DNA of 64,000 nt from positions 124,001 to 188,000 of the forward strand of contig CANDAG010000001.1 in the NCBI GenBank assembly GCA_947382625.1, written 5' to 3'. A model generated the notes under the pieces. It was not told where the DNA came from and did not search any database. It was given only the letters and a program-made list of their open reading frames with translations. A program made the position numbers and the translations under genes. Below, one piece after another: positions 43,979-52,348 of the stretch. The DNA is from an uncultured Lachnospiraceae bacterium. GTDB taxonomy: Bacteria; Bacillota; Clostridia; Lachnospirales; Lachnospiraceae. The number at the start of each line of letters is the position of its first letter. Positions within the stretch are counted from its first letter, which is position 1.

Positions 43979-45556
43979 ATGGGAATGTATCTGAATATTG
44001 GCAATGCAGGATTTCGGTCTGTGAGGAAAGGGCTTTATGTGGATAAAACCGGATTGATCTCTTATATTAACAGTACCCTTGGGACAAAAGACAAATTAAC
44101 GTGTGTCAGCAGGCCCAGAAGATTCGGGAAGTCATTTGCAACTCAGATGTTATGTGCCTATTATGATAAAAGCTGTGATTCCAGAGAGTTATTTTGTGAT
44201 CTGGAAATTGCACAGGATCCTGTGTTTGAAGAATTTTTGAATAAATATGATGTGATATATCTGGACATTACATGGTTTATTTCTACAGAAAAAAACGCCA
44301 GAAACACCGTAGCTTACCTTGAAGAGCAGGTGATAGCGGAACTGTGCGTCATGTATCCGTCTGCTTGCAGGGAGGAATCTTTACCGGTAATGCTCGTCAA
44401 AATTGCTGAGATGACAGGACGAAAATTTATTGTGATCATTGATGAGTGGGATGCCTTATTCAGGGAGACGAAAAATGATGCGGGTCTCCAAAAGGAATAT
44501 ATCCAGCTCCTTCGAGGCTTGTTCAAAAGCAGCCTTACAGATAAGATGATAGAGGCGGCTTATATGACGGGAATCCTGCCGATCAAAAAATACGGAACAC
44601 AGTCGGCGCTCACTGATTTCAGAGAATATACCATGCTCCAGCCAAAAAAACTGGCAAAGTATGTGGGGTTTACAGAAAAAGAGGTTAATGATCTCTGTAT
44701 GGAATACGGAATGGATTTTGAGGATGCCAAAAGATGGTATGACGGTTATTCTTTTTCCAGAGTGAAATCAGTCTACAGCCCTAATTCTGTTGTACAGGCG
44801 ATCAGCAATGAAGAATTTGGTGATTACTGGACAGAGACGGAAACCTATGAATCCCTGAAATTTTATATCGGGTTGAACGAGGATGGCCTGAAGGATGCGG
44901 TCATATCTATGCTTGGCGGGCAGAGGTACCGGATCAATACAAGAACCTTTCAGAACGATATTTCCAGCTTCAAGAGCAGAGATGATGTATTGACATTGCT
45001 TGTCCATCTGGGTTACCTTGCCTATGATTCGGTAAACAAAGAGGTATATATCCCCAATCAGGAGGTGGCGGATGAGTTTAGAAATGCAGTGGAATATAGC
45101 GGATGGGAAGGAATTTCCGAAGCGTTACGGGTATCGGAAGATCTGCTGAATGCCACATTACGGGGAGATGAGCAGGTCGTGGCCAGAGGAATTGATAAGA
45201 TTCATATGGCAAATACTTCAATACTCGCTTACAATAATGAAAACTCTCTTAGCTGTGTTATTACAATTGCCTATTATGCTGCCCAGAGGGATTATACTCT
45301 TATAAGAGAGATGCCAACGGGTAAAGGATTTGCAGATGTTGTTTTTTTGCCGGGAAAGCATACGGATAAACCAGCTATCATCATTGAATTGAAATGGGAT
45401 AAATCGGTGCAGGGGGCTATAGGACAGATAGAAGATAAGAAATATACAGGTGTGCTCAGTTCTTATGCAGGTAATCTTTTAATGGTAGGTATCAATTATA
45501 ATAAAAAAAGTAAAAAGCATGAATGTAAAATAAAGAAGATGGAAATTGAAGGATGA
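43979..45556 (+). CDS. AAA-ATPase/PD-(D/E)XK nuclease-like protein (PF09820/PF08011 type)
   Basis: 525 residues, paralogue of the protein at 25438-27036: Walker A SRPRRFGKS, Walker B FIVIIDEWDALF, shared ITGILPIKKYGTQSAL and KRWYDGYSF, and a nuclease-like end PAIIIELKWDKS. The ribosome site AGGGGG is 11 bases upstream. Function of the family is unknown. Its stop overlaps the start of a 58-codon exported-protein ORF by ATGA. It has its own promoter and palindrome. A+T-rich. Confidence 0.82.
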   Translation: MGMYLNIGNAGFRSVRKGLYVDKTGLISYINSTLGTKDKLTCVSRPRRFGKSFATQMLCAYYDKSCDSRELFCDLEIAQDPVFEEFLNKYDVIYLDITWFISTEKNARNTVAYLEEQVIAELCVMYPSACREESLPVMLVKIAEMTGRKFIVIIDEWDALFRETKNDAGLQKEYIQLLRGLFKSSLTDKMIEAAYMTGILPIKKYGTQSALTDFREYTMLQPKKLAKYVGFTEKEVNDLCMEYGMDFEDAKRWYDGYSFSRVKSVYSPNSVVQAISNEEFGDYWTETETYESLKFYIGLNEDGLKDAVISMLGGQRYRINTRTFQNDISSFKSRDDVLTLLVHLGYLAYDSVNKEVYIPNQEVADEFRNAVEYSGWEGISEALRVSEDLLNATLRGDEQVVARGIDKIHMANTSILAYNNENSLSCVITIAYYAAQRDYTLIREMPTGKGFADVVFLPGKHTDKPAIIIELKWDKSVQGAIGQIEDKKYTGVLSSYAGNLLMVGINYNKKSKKHECKIKKMEIEG

Positions 45557-45729
45557 AAAGAAAGATATTTTTACCGGCAGTTATCCTCTTATTGTGTATC
45601 GCTCTTGCGGCGGAGTCACCTGATGGAGAATTAAACGCAATTGGAGGAACCAAACCGGATATTTGGGCCGGAACATCAAATGAATCCGCATATGAAACAG
45701 ATTTCACTATTACTTCCGAAAAACGATGA
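45553..45729 (+). CDS. Small predicted exported protein, 58 residues
   Basis: A short ORF that starts inside the stop of the ATPase gene (ATGA). It encodes MKRKIFLPAVILLLCIALAA, a Sec-type signal or membrane segment, followed by a 38-residue polar tail ending in TITSEKR. No family is recognised. It may be a truncated secreted protein, or a small partner coupled to the ATPase. The ORF is real in sequence; expression is inferred from the overlap alone. Confidence 0.5.
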   Translation: MKRKIFLPAVILLLCIALAAESPDGELNAIGGTKPDIWAGTSNESAYETDFTITSEKR

Positions 45730-45751
45730 AATATTTTATAGAAACTGCCTA

Positions 45752-45780
45752 TTTACAATGATTACAAAGGATAATATTAT
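45752..45780 (+). promoter_or_regulatory. Probable promoter before the HPr-like gene
   Basis: TTTACA (45752-45757), 17 bases, TATTAT (45775-45780). The leader would be about 175 bases, with CAGGTCAGAGACTG..-type repeats of CAGGTCAG; no known riboswitch was recognised. Confidence 0.45.
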
Positions 45781-45963
45781 AATGGCAAAAGTGAAACCGA
45801 TACCACATTATGCTCCTGGGATATGAAACAGTGGGTGACAATACATCTCAGAGCCTTACGCAGGTGAGGTTTCAGCTTTTGTTCATCAGGTCAGAGACTG
45901 TCAGGTGAAAGCCATCAGGTCAGCGGCCTGGGAAACAATCATCGTCAAAGGAGGAATAGTAAT

Positions 45964-46197
45964 ATGCAGCAGGTAAATGTTAAGTTCAGCAGTGTAGAGC
46001 AAATCAGGCAGTTTGTAAACATAATCGACAAGTTTGATACAAGTTTTGATCTGGGTTCCGGACATAGAATCGTTGATGCAAAATCTATCCTTGGAGTTAT
46101 GACGCTTGATTTTTCAAGGCCTCTCCGGCTTAGGTATCACTCAAATGATGCCAATATTGAAAAGAAGATCGCACCGTTTTTGTGCCAGAGGGCATAG
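45964..46197 (+). CDS. HPr-like phosphocarrier-fold protein lacking the active histidine
   Basis: 77 residues of the HPr fold. The region of the regulatory serine is kept (VDAKSILGVMTLDF, Ser41) and resembles HPr Ser46 surroundings. The usual phosphorylatable histidine motif (GIHARPA) is absent at the N-terminus. It therefore cannot act as a normal PTS phosphocarrier and may be a Crh-like regulatory protein. AAAGGAGGA precedes the start. The HAD gene begins 2 bases after its stop, so the two are one transcript. Confidence 0.75.
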   Translation: MQQVNVKFSSVEQIRQFVNIIDKFDTSFDLGSGHRIVDAKSILGVMTLDFSRPLRLRYHSNDANIEKKIAPFLCQRA

Positions 46198-46199
46198 CA

Positions 46200-47030
46200 G
46201 TGGACCGGAAGATCATTTTTTTGGATATTGACGGCACATTGACACCGCCGGGGAGAAACATTCCGCCTGAATCTGCCGTGCGGGCAATTACCGAAGCACA
46301 GGCTAAGGGGCATTATGTTTTTTTGTGTACCGGAAGAAATTATCCTATGCTGCGGCCTCTCCTTAAGTATAACCTTGATGGAGTGGTGGCCAGCATGGGA
46401 GGATATATTGAATGCGGGGGCAAGGTGATCTATGACTGTCCCATGACAGAGAGCCAGAGGCTTTTGGCTATAGAGGTTCTGGAGAAGAACGGCGTGTTCA
46501 AAACTGTGGAATGCATGGATGGCACCTACACAGATGACGGGCTGAAGGAGTTTCTGCGAAGCCATAGCGCAGAGGGAAGCAACAGCGAGCTTTTGCGGAT
46601 CAGGGAGCAGATCGAGAAGGAGCTTAATTTTCAGTCGATGCGGGAGTACCGGGGACAGCCTGTGTACAAGATCCTGGTCATGAGCCGGTCAGAGGAACAG
46701 CTTATCGAGCCGAAAAGAGTTCTGGTAAAGGATTTCTTCTTTTGTATGCAGGAGAAGAGCACAGACGGTTTTATCAACGGAGAGATCGTAAACAGGAAGT
46801 TTGACAAAGGGAAAGCCCTGATCCGGGTTTGCGAGTATTTACATATTCCGGTGAGAGACTCCATTGCCTTTGGAGACAGCATGAATGATAAGGAAATGAT
46901 AGAAGCGGCCGGGACGGGGATCTGTATGGAGGACGGGAGCAGAGGACTTCAAAAATGTGCGGACGATATCTGTCCTTCCGTACAGAATGACGGAATCTAT
47001 AAGGCGTTCCGAAAGTATCATTTGATCTGA
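46200..47030 (+). CDS. HAD-superfamily (Cof-type, IIB) phosphatase
   Basis: 276 residues from GTG 46200, preferred because AGAGGG is 7 bases upstream; a GTG at 46182 would overlap the previous gene. Motif I is FLDIDGTLTP, the cap is type IIB, and the C-terminal motif is FGDSMNDKEM. Relatives dephosphorylate sugar phosphates or flavin/PLP phosphates; the substrate is unknown. It is translationally close to the HPr-like gene. Confidence 0.88.
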   Translation: MDRKIIFLDIDGTLTPPGRNIPPESAVRAITEAQAKGHYVFLCTGRNYPMLRPLLKYNLDGVVASMGGYIECGGKVIYDCPMTESQRLLAIEVLEKNGVFKTVECMDGTYTDDGLKEFLRSHSAEGSNSELLRIREQIEKELNFQSMREYRGQPVYKILVMSRSEEQLIEPKRVLVKDFFFCMQEKSTDGFINGEIVNRKFDKGKALIRVCEYLHIPVRDSIAFGDSMNDKEMIEAAGTGICMEDGSRGLQKCADDICPSVQNDGIYKAFRKYHLI

Positions 47031-47144
47031 AAAAATAGCAGTTCAGCTAAGCGCTTTACTGTTATAATAAAACTCATATATAATGGCCCTGATTTTTTGA
47101 ACCGTTATGGAAGAGCGGATGAAAAGAGTGTGACATTAAAATAA

Positions 47145-48122
47145 ATGAATATAGCAGAGATTGCGAAAATGGCAGGCGTTTCCAAGGCGGCTGTTTCGCG
47201 CTACCTGAATAATGGTTATATTTCCGAGGAAAAGCGGGAGCTGATCCGCAAGGTGGTGGAGGAAACGGGCTACAGGCCTTCAGTGCAGGCCCAGACTCTC
47301 AGAACCAGAAAAACAAAGATGATCGGGGTGATCGTGCCGAAGATCTCATCCACATCTGTTGCCAGAGTGGTGGAGGGAATACTTTCCGTACTCAACGAAA
47401 ACGGTTATCAGATGCTTCTGGCGGTGGCCCAGAGTGATCCGGCAAAGGAGCTGGAATACCTTAAGGCGTTTCATTCCAAGCAGGTGGACGGCGTGATACT
47501 GCTGGCATCTATATTTACGCCGGAGCATAAACGTATGCTGAAGAATCCGGGAGTCCCGGTAGTGATCGTGGGACAGCATCTGCCGGGGCACTGTGTGGTA
47601 TTTCATGACGATTATCATGCTTCCTATGACCTTACCAGACTGCTTCTGGAGAAGGGCAGAAAGAAGCTGGGCTATATCAGTGCTGACCTTCGGGATCAGG
47701 CCGCCGGGGCGGAGCGATACCGGGGATTTTGTGATGCAGTGCGGGACATGGACTGCAAAGAGCTGGTGGAGCATTTTGTGACAGCGCCTTTTACCGTTTC
47801 CGCAGGCTTTGAAAAGGCCGGGGAATTGCTGGATACCTATCCTGATCTGGACGGGATCATCTGTGCCAGCGACACCATAGCAGTGGGAGCCATGCAGTAT
47901 GTGCGGGATCAGGCGGCAAAGTCTCCTGAGCAGATCCTGGTGGCAGGTCATGGAGATTCCGAAATGGCAAGAATGACCTATCCGCCTCTTATCACAGTTC
48001 ATTATTTCTACGAAAAAAGCGGTGAGACGGCAGTCTGGATGCTGATGGAGCTGTTAGAGGGCAAGGAAGGCGCGGCAAGGGAAATTAAATTGGGCTACTA
48101 TATTGTTGACAGGGCCTGCTGA
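47145..48122 (+). CDS. LacI-family transcriptional regulator
   Basis: 325 residues. The N-terminal helix-turn-helix is MNIAEIAKMAGVSKAAVSRYL, followed by the hinge and a periplasmic-binding-type sensor (IGVIVPKISSTSVARVVEGI). It binds an operator and releases it on sugar binding. The ribosome site is weak. It stands 508 bases before the third ABC importer but on the same strand, so it could control either the HAD gene or that importer. A terminator follows. Confidence 0.9.
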   Translation: MNIAEIAKMAGVSKAAVSRYLNNGYISEEKRELIRKVVEETGYRPSVQAQTLRTRKTKMIGVIVPKISSTSVARVVEGILSVLNENGYQMLLAVAQSDPAKELEYLKAFHSKQVDGVILLASIFTPEHKRMLKNPGVPVVIVGQHLPGHCVVFHDDYHASYDLTRLLLEKGRKKLGYISADLRDQAAGAERYRGFCDAVRDMDCKELVEHFVTAPFTVSAGFEKAGELLDTYPDLDGIICASDTIAVGAMQYVRDQAAKSPEQILVAGHGDSEMARMTYPPLITVHYFYEKSGETAVWMLMELLEGKEGAAREIKLGYYIVDRAC

Positions 48123-48276
48123 AATTTGTCCTTTAAGGTATATTTCTAAAAGCTTTGGAGAAAATTCGGAAGATTGTTCCGATGGCAAAAAGAAGGAATA
48201 AAAGGAAAGCCGGGAAGTTTCAAATTCGTAACAGTGTAGGTTACAATTTCCAGGTGTAAACAGATAAATAAAGTCG

Positions 48277-48300
48277 AGGCTTCTTAGGAAGCCTTTTTTA
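48277..48300 (+). terminator. Terminator after lacI-like gene
   Basis: AGGCTTC TTAG GAAGCCT followed by six T. Confidence 0.85.
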
Positions 48301-48302
48301 TT

Positions 48303-48346
48303 GAACATAAGGACTGTGCGCAAAGCGTGCAGTCCGTTGTTGTTTT
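48303..48346. repeat. REP-like palindromic unit, GGAC subfamily
   Basis: GGACTG (48311-48316) pairs with CAGTCC (48330-48335) around TGCGCAAAGCGTG. It shares ACATAAGGAC and GTCCGTTGTT with the unit at 11452. Confidence 0.6.
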
Positions 48347-48529
48347 ATAGATTTGTCCATGCATTTATCACAGGCTTCCATGAGAAGATGGGAAATGTTA
48401 AAAGTGACTAAAAAATGCAATCATTATAGGCTGTTTGTGTGAAATAAGCCAATGATGATAAACGGTTGAAGATGGATAGAAAGAAAAAATATTGGGAAAA
48501 TAATCAAATAGAAATTTTATGTGTTTAGG

Positions 48530-48570
48530 GTTGACAAATACGGGAAATAGAGATATATTGTTTACAACAA
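48530..48570 (+). promoter_or_regulatory. Promoter and candidate operator of the third ABC importer operon
   Basis: TTGACA (48530-48535), 17 bases, TATATT (48553-48558). ATTGTT TAC AACAAT (48556-48570), a perfect 6-3-6 palindrome, overlaps the -10 box, and a related TTCAACAATA lies 20 bases on. A repressor such as the IclR or LacI protein of this region could bind here. Confidence 0.7.
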
Positions 48571-48631
48571 TACTAAATGATGTTCAACAATAATAAACAA
48601 ATGTATTAACACAGTAACAGGAGGAAGATGT

Positions 48632-49567
48632 ATGCCAGTAAAAGCGCAGAAGAAGGATACATGGAAACATGTTCGAAGGAAACTTTGGAAGAGCCGATAT
48701 TTGTATTTGATGCTTCTCATTCCATTAGTGTATTTCTTCATATTCAAGTATGGTTCGATTGGATGGCTTGCCATTGCTTTTAAGAATTTCAACGCCAAGG
48801 CCGGCTTATGGAAAAGTAAGTGGGTGGGAGTGAAATATTTTGAGATGTTTCTGAATGACCCATACTTTTTTACAGTGCTGAAGAATACCATATTTATCAG
48901 CCTGTGGAGTCTGGTATTTTACTTCCCGGTACCGATCATACTGGCACTGATGATCAATGAGGTGAAGGGGACGAAGAAAAAGAAATTCGTACAGACAGTG
49001 ACCTATCTTCCCTACTTTATCTCTACAGTGGTGGTCTGTAATCTGGCAATGTACATATTTGCCACAGACGGTATTATCAATGACGTGGTGGTTAAGGTGT
49101 TCGGCGGTACTGCCACATCCTTTATGTCAGACCCGAACTGGTTTAGGCCAATCTACGTGATTACGGAGATTTGGCAGCAGGCAGGCTGGGGCTCCATCAT
49201 CTATCTGGCAGCACTCTCCGGCGTAGATCAAGACCTTTATGAGGCAGCCTCCATTGACGGCGCTTCCCGATGGAAGCAGGTGCTGCACATTAGTATTCCT
49301 GGCATTGCTCCCATTATCTCAATTCAGTTCCTTCTGACTATGGGTCGGATGTTGAATGTAGGCTATGAGAAGATACTTCTTCTTTATACTGGAGCAACTT
49401 ACTCTACAGCAGATATCATTTCCACCTATGTGTACCGGAGAGGATTGATTGACGCCAACTACAGTTACGGTGCAGCAATCAGTATCTTCCAGGCAGTGTT
49501 CTCGTTGATCTTGATCTGTATCGCGAACAAGGCGGCTGATAAGATTGGTGCAACAAGTCTGTGGTAA
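48632..49567 (+). CDS. CUT1 sugar ABC transporter permease, LplB type (cassette 3)
   Basis: 311 residues with a GGAGGAAG ribosome site. It has a basic N-terminus, then six hydrophobic helices starting YLYLMLLIPLVYFFIFKYG. The EAA loop is YEAASIDGASRWKQVLHISI. It is more distant from cassettes 1 and 2 than those are from each other. It heads the operon with the unassigned hydrolase. No ATPase gene is nearby. Confidence 0.92.
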   Translation: MPVKAQKKDTWKHVRRKLWKSRYLYLMLLIPLVYFFIFKYGSIGWLAIAFKNFNAKAGLWKSKWVGVKYFEMFLNDPYFFTVLKNTIFISLWSLVFYFPVPIILALMINEVKGTKKKKFVQTVTYLPYFISTVVVCNLAMYIFATDGIINDVVVKVFGGTATSFMSDPNWFRPIYVITEIWQQAGWGSIIYLAALSGVDQDLYEAASIDGASRWKQVLHISIPGIAPIISIQFLLTMGRMLNVGYEKILLLYTGATYSTADIISTYVYRRGLIDANYSYGAAISIFQAVFSLILICIANKAADKIGATSLW

Positions 49568-49580
49568 GAAGGAGGTTACG

Positions 49581-50492
49581 ATGAGAGAGAACAGTAGCAA
49601 AGCGGTTAAGCATACTAAAAAGAAGAAAAGTCCGGGGGAAAAGGTGTTCAGCGCGATTGTAGCAGTGTTTTTGGTTTTCGCGTGTCTGATAGTCATTTAC
49701 CCTATCTACTATATGTTTATTTGTTCCATAAGCGATGGCTATGCGGTGACCAGGGGGGAGATCTGGCTTTATCCAAAGGGGGTTAACCTGCGTGCCTATG
49801 AAATTGCATTGACCTATCAATCTGTAATGCGGTCTTTCAAAAATTCCGTCCAGTATACGATAGTGGGTACCCTGATTGCCACAATCATGACGGCACTCTG
49901 CGCTTATCCCTTATCCCGGAGAGAGCTGTACGGCAGAGGACTGTTTACCATGATCATCACATTCACTATGTTTTTTGATTCCGGTCTGGTGGCAAATTAC
50001 ATGGTGGTTTCTTCCCTGCATCTGAAGAATACGATCTGGGCGCTGGTTCTTCCGGGGGCAGTGAGTGTGTGGTACATGATCATTATGAGGACAGGATTTC
50101 AGTCTATACCGGATGCGCTGCATGAATCAGCCTATCTGGACGGCGCAAATGATCTGGTTATTTTTTGGAAGATTATACTGCCTTTGTCCAAAGCCACAAT
50201 AGCCACCATCGTTCTGTTTTATGCGGTAGGAATATGGAATGCTTACATTCCGGGTCTGCTCTATTTGGATGACAGCGCTAAGTACCCTCTTCAGCTTCTG
50301 CTTCGGAATATCGTTATGAGCAGTAGCGCGGCGGGCAGCAGTGCTACCTCTGTAGCCGCTGATACGGCGGCGCTGGGTAAAAACATAAAATATGCAGTTA
50401 TTTTTATCACCACATTGCCCATTTTGGTGGTGTATCCATTTGCGCAGAAGTATTTTGTAAAAGGCGCCATGGTAGGTTCTGTAAAAGGTTGA
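49581..50492 (+). CDS. CUT1 sugar ABC transporter permease, YtcP type (cassette 3)
   Basis: 303 residues from the ATG at 49581, which follows AAGGAGG by 6 bases; an upstream in-frame start overlaps the previous gene and is less likely. The EAA loop is PDALHESAYLDGANDLVIF, and the end QKYFVKGAMVGSVKG is typical of this subunit. It pairs with the permease at 48632. Confidence 0.92.
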   Translation: MRENSSKAVKHTKKKKSPGEKVFSAIVAVFLVFACLIVIYPIYYMFICSISDGYAVTRGEIWLYPKGVNLRAYEIALTYQSVMRSFKNSVQYTIVGTLIATIMTALCAYPLSRRELYGRGLFTMIITFTMFFDSGLVANYMVVSSLHLKNTIWALVLPGAVSVWYMIIMRTGFQSIPDALHESAYLDGANDLVIFWKIILPLSKATIATIVLFYAVGIWNAYIPGLLYLDDSAKYPLQLLLRNIVMSSSAAGSSATSVAADTAALGKNIKYAVIFITTLPILVVYPFAQKYFVKGAMVGSVKG

Positions 50493-50549
50493 TTCCGGTT
50501 AAATGACCGGTTTATATAAAATCAACACTAATCAAAAGGAGGAAAAAGT

Positions 50550-52232
50550 ATGAAGCGGAAAAAAATCTCAAGATTACTGGCTATAGCTGCCAGTGTGAGC
50601 CTGCTTGCAGGAGCGCTTGCCGGTTGCGGCGGATCGTCCGATGGGGCGTCGTCAGATACCCCGGCGAGTGATACTTCGTCCGGCGAAGAAAGTGCGGCAG
50701 AGGATGAAAGTGATACCCAGGAAACACAAGACAGCACAGCTACCGATGCCAGCGACCAGGAATTGATCACAGTGACCTTAATGAGGTCAAATTCAGCGGC
50801 ACAGCCCACAGCCGAGGATAACAAAGTAGTACAATTGGTGGAGCAGAAATTTAATATCCATTTACAGTTGCAGTTGATTCCGGATGCGGATTATACTACA
50901 AAGAGAAGCGTTGCTCTGGCATCTGCGGATTTGCCGGATATTATCATGGGAGTGACTGTTGATGAATTACGGCAGTATGCTCCTACAGGAGAATTTTTGA
51001 ACCTGTATGATTATCAGGATTTGGTCAGCGATTATCTGGGTATTGTACAGGCGGATGACCGTGCAGCGGCAACAAAGACCTATGAGACGGATGGCGGCAT
51101 GTATGGCTTCCAACGTCTGGAGTATAATCGTATTGATCTAGCGCCCCTGGTAGCTCTGCGTATGGACAGAGTGGAAGAAACCGGTCTTGGAATACCTACC
51201 ACATGGGACGAGCTTTATGAGGTAATGTTGGCTATTAAGGCAAATTATCCGGATCAGTACGTGTTCTCCACAAGAAATAAGACAACCTATATGTTTGGTC
51301 AGTTGGCATACGCCATGGGTTCCGGCGGTTTCCCTTGTTTCAGTTCATCAGGAATGTACTATGAGCCCAGGGAAGACAAATGGCTGTATGGACCTACTAA
51401 GGAATCTTTTGTGCCTGTGATTACTTTCCTGGCTAATGCTTATGCGGATGGCCTGTTAGACCCTGATTATGCAACCATGGATAAAGATACCCTGCATGAG
51501 AAACTCAGTAACGGCAGCCTTTCTATGGTAGTGGATAATAACTCTTTCATCGGTCGTGTATACAATCCGGCTCTGGCTCAGGTGGACGAGAACGCCATGT
51601 TCGACATCATTGCACCGCTTGAAAGCAAAGAGAATGGAACCAAGAGAGCACTCAGATATGAAAGAGACTGGACTGAATTTACCTGTGTGAATGCAGATAC
51701 GAAATATCCGGAACGTATCATGGAACTGTTGAACTGGATGTACACAGAAGAAGGCCGTATGGTGACCAACTTTGGTGAAGAAGGTGTTGACTATACAGTG
51801 GAAGCTGACGGCACCATCAAGACCAATCCTGACCTGATCGCAGAGCATCAGAATGATGCAGATGTGTTTTCCGGTATCCAGGGAGCTCTTGGTGTAGGGC
51901 TGCTGAGCCTGGGCGAATATATTGATGAGGCTCTCTATGCTGAGGTATCTGATCCCATCTTTATTGAGCAGGGGCAACAGATTCGTGAATGGACACAGGA
52001 CGGCGACATCAATTACAATCCTGCCGTACCTTACTTCAATACAGAAGAGCAGGAAGAGGTGACTGAGCTGCAACAGGCAATCCAGAACGTTTTTGCAGCC
52101 GAGATAGAATCCTATATCAACGGCCAGAAGTCTTTGGATGACTGGGGAAGTTTGGTAGAGAAGCTGGAGAGTCAGGGAACAGAAAGACTGGAAGAGCTCT
52201 TCAACGCCGCATATGAGAGATCAAAAGGCTGA
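50550..52232 (+). CDS. Extracellular sugar-binding lipoprotein (cassette 3)
   Basis: 560 residues, lipobox ALAGC (Cys26), acidic Ser/Asp/Glu linker to about residue 70, then a binding fold of the LplA-like kind. AAAAGGAGG precedes the start. The ligand is not evident; the enzymes encoded downstream suggest a glycoside or oligosaccharide that yields a keto-acid or ketose. It is not close to the cassette 1 and 2 binding proteins. Confidence 0.9.
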   Translation: MKRKKISRLLAIAASVSLLAGALAGCGGSSDGASSDTPASDTSSGEESAAEDESDTQETQDSTATDASDQELITVTLMRSNSAAQPTAEDNKVVQLVEQKFNIHLQLQLIPDADYTTKRSVALASADLPDIIMGVTVDELRQYAPTGEFLNLYDYQDLVSDYLGIVQADDRAAATKTYETDGGMYGFQRLEYNRIDLAPLVALRMDRVEETGLGIPTTWDELYEVMLAIKANYPDQYVFSTRNKTTYMFGQLAYAMGSGGFPCFSSSGMYYEPREDKWLYGPTKESFVPVITFLANAYADGLLDPDYATMDKDTLHEKLSNGSLSMVVDNNSFIGRVYNPALAQVDENAMFDIIAPLESKENGTKRALRYERDWTEFTCVNADTKYPERIMELLNWMYTEEGRMVTNFGEEGVDYTVEADGTIKTNPDLIAEHQNDADVFSGIQGALGVGLLSLGEYIDEALYAEVSDPIFIEQGQQIREWTQDGDINYNPAVPYFNTEEQEEVTELQQAIQNVFAAEIESYINGQKSLDDWGSLVEKLESQGTERLEELFNAAYERSKG

Positions 52233-52291
52233 TATTGATTCATGCGGCATTGATAGATTATTGTAAATATTACACATAAATAGTCATATTA

Positions 52292-52332
52292 AACATATGC
52301 CGAGATGTTTTGAAAGTATCCCGGCATATGTT
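52292..52332 (+). terminator. Intercistronic stem-loop before the hydrolase-like gene
   Basis: Perfect 11-bp arms AACATATGCCG (52292-52302) and CGGCATATGTT (52322-52332) with a 19-base loop and no T run. It may stabilise the upstream transporter message or give partial termination. Confidence 0.5.
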
Positions 52333-52348
52333 ATAAGGGGGTGTACTT

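Noticed and set aside
45790..45963. Long leader of the HPr-like gene as a riboswitch
   Set aside because: Short CAGGTCAG repeats were seen but no known aptamer consensus could be recognised.
11452..48346. Repeated palindromic units considered as a CRISPR array
   Set aside because: Copies are scattered over tens of kilobases with no regular spacers and no cas genes are present.
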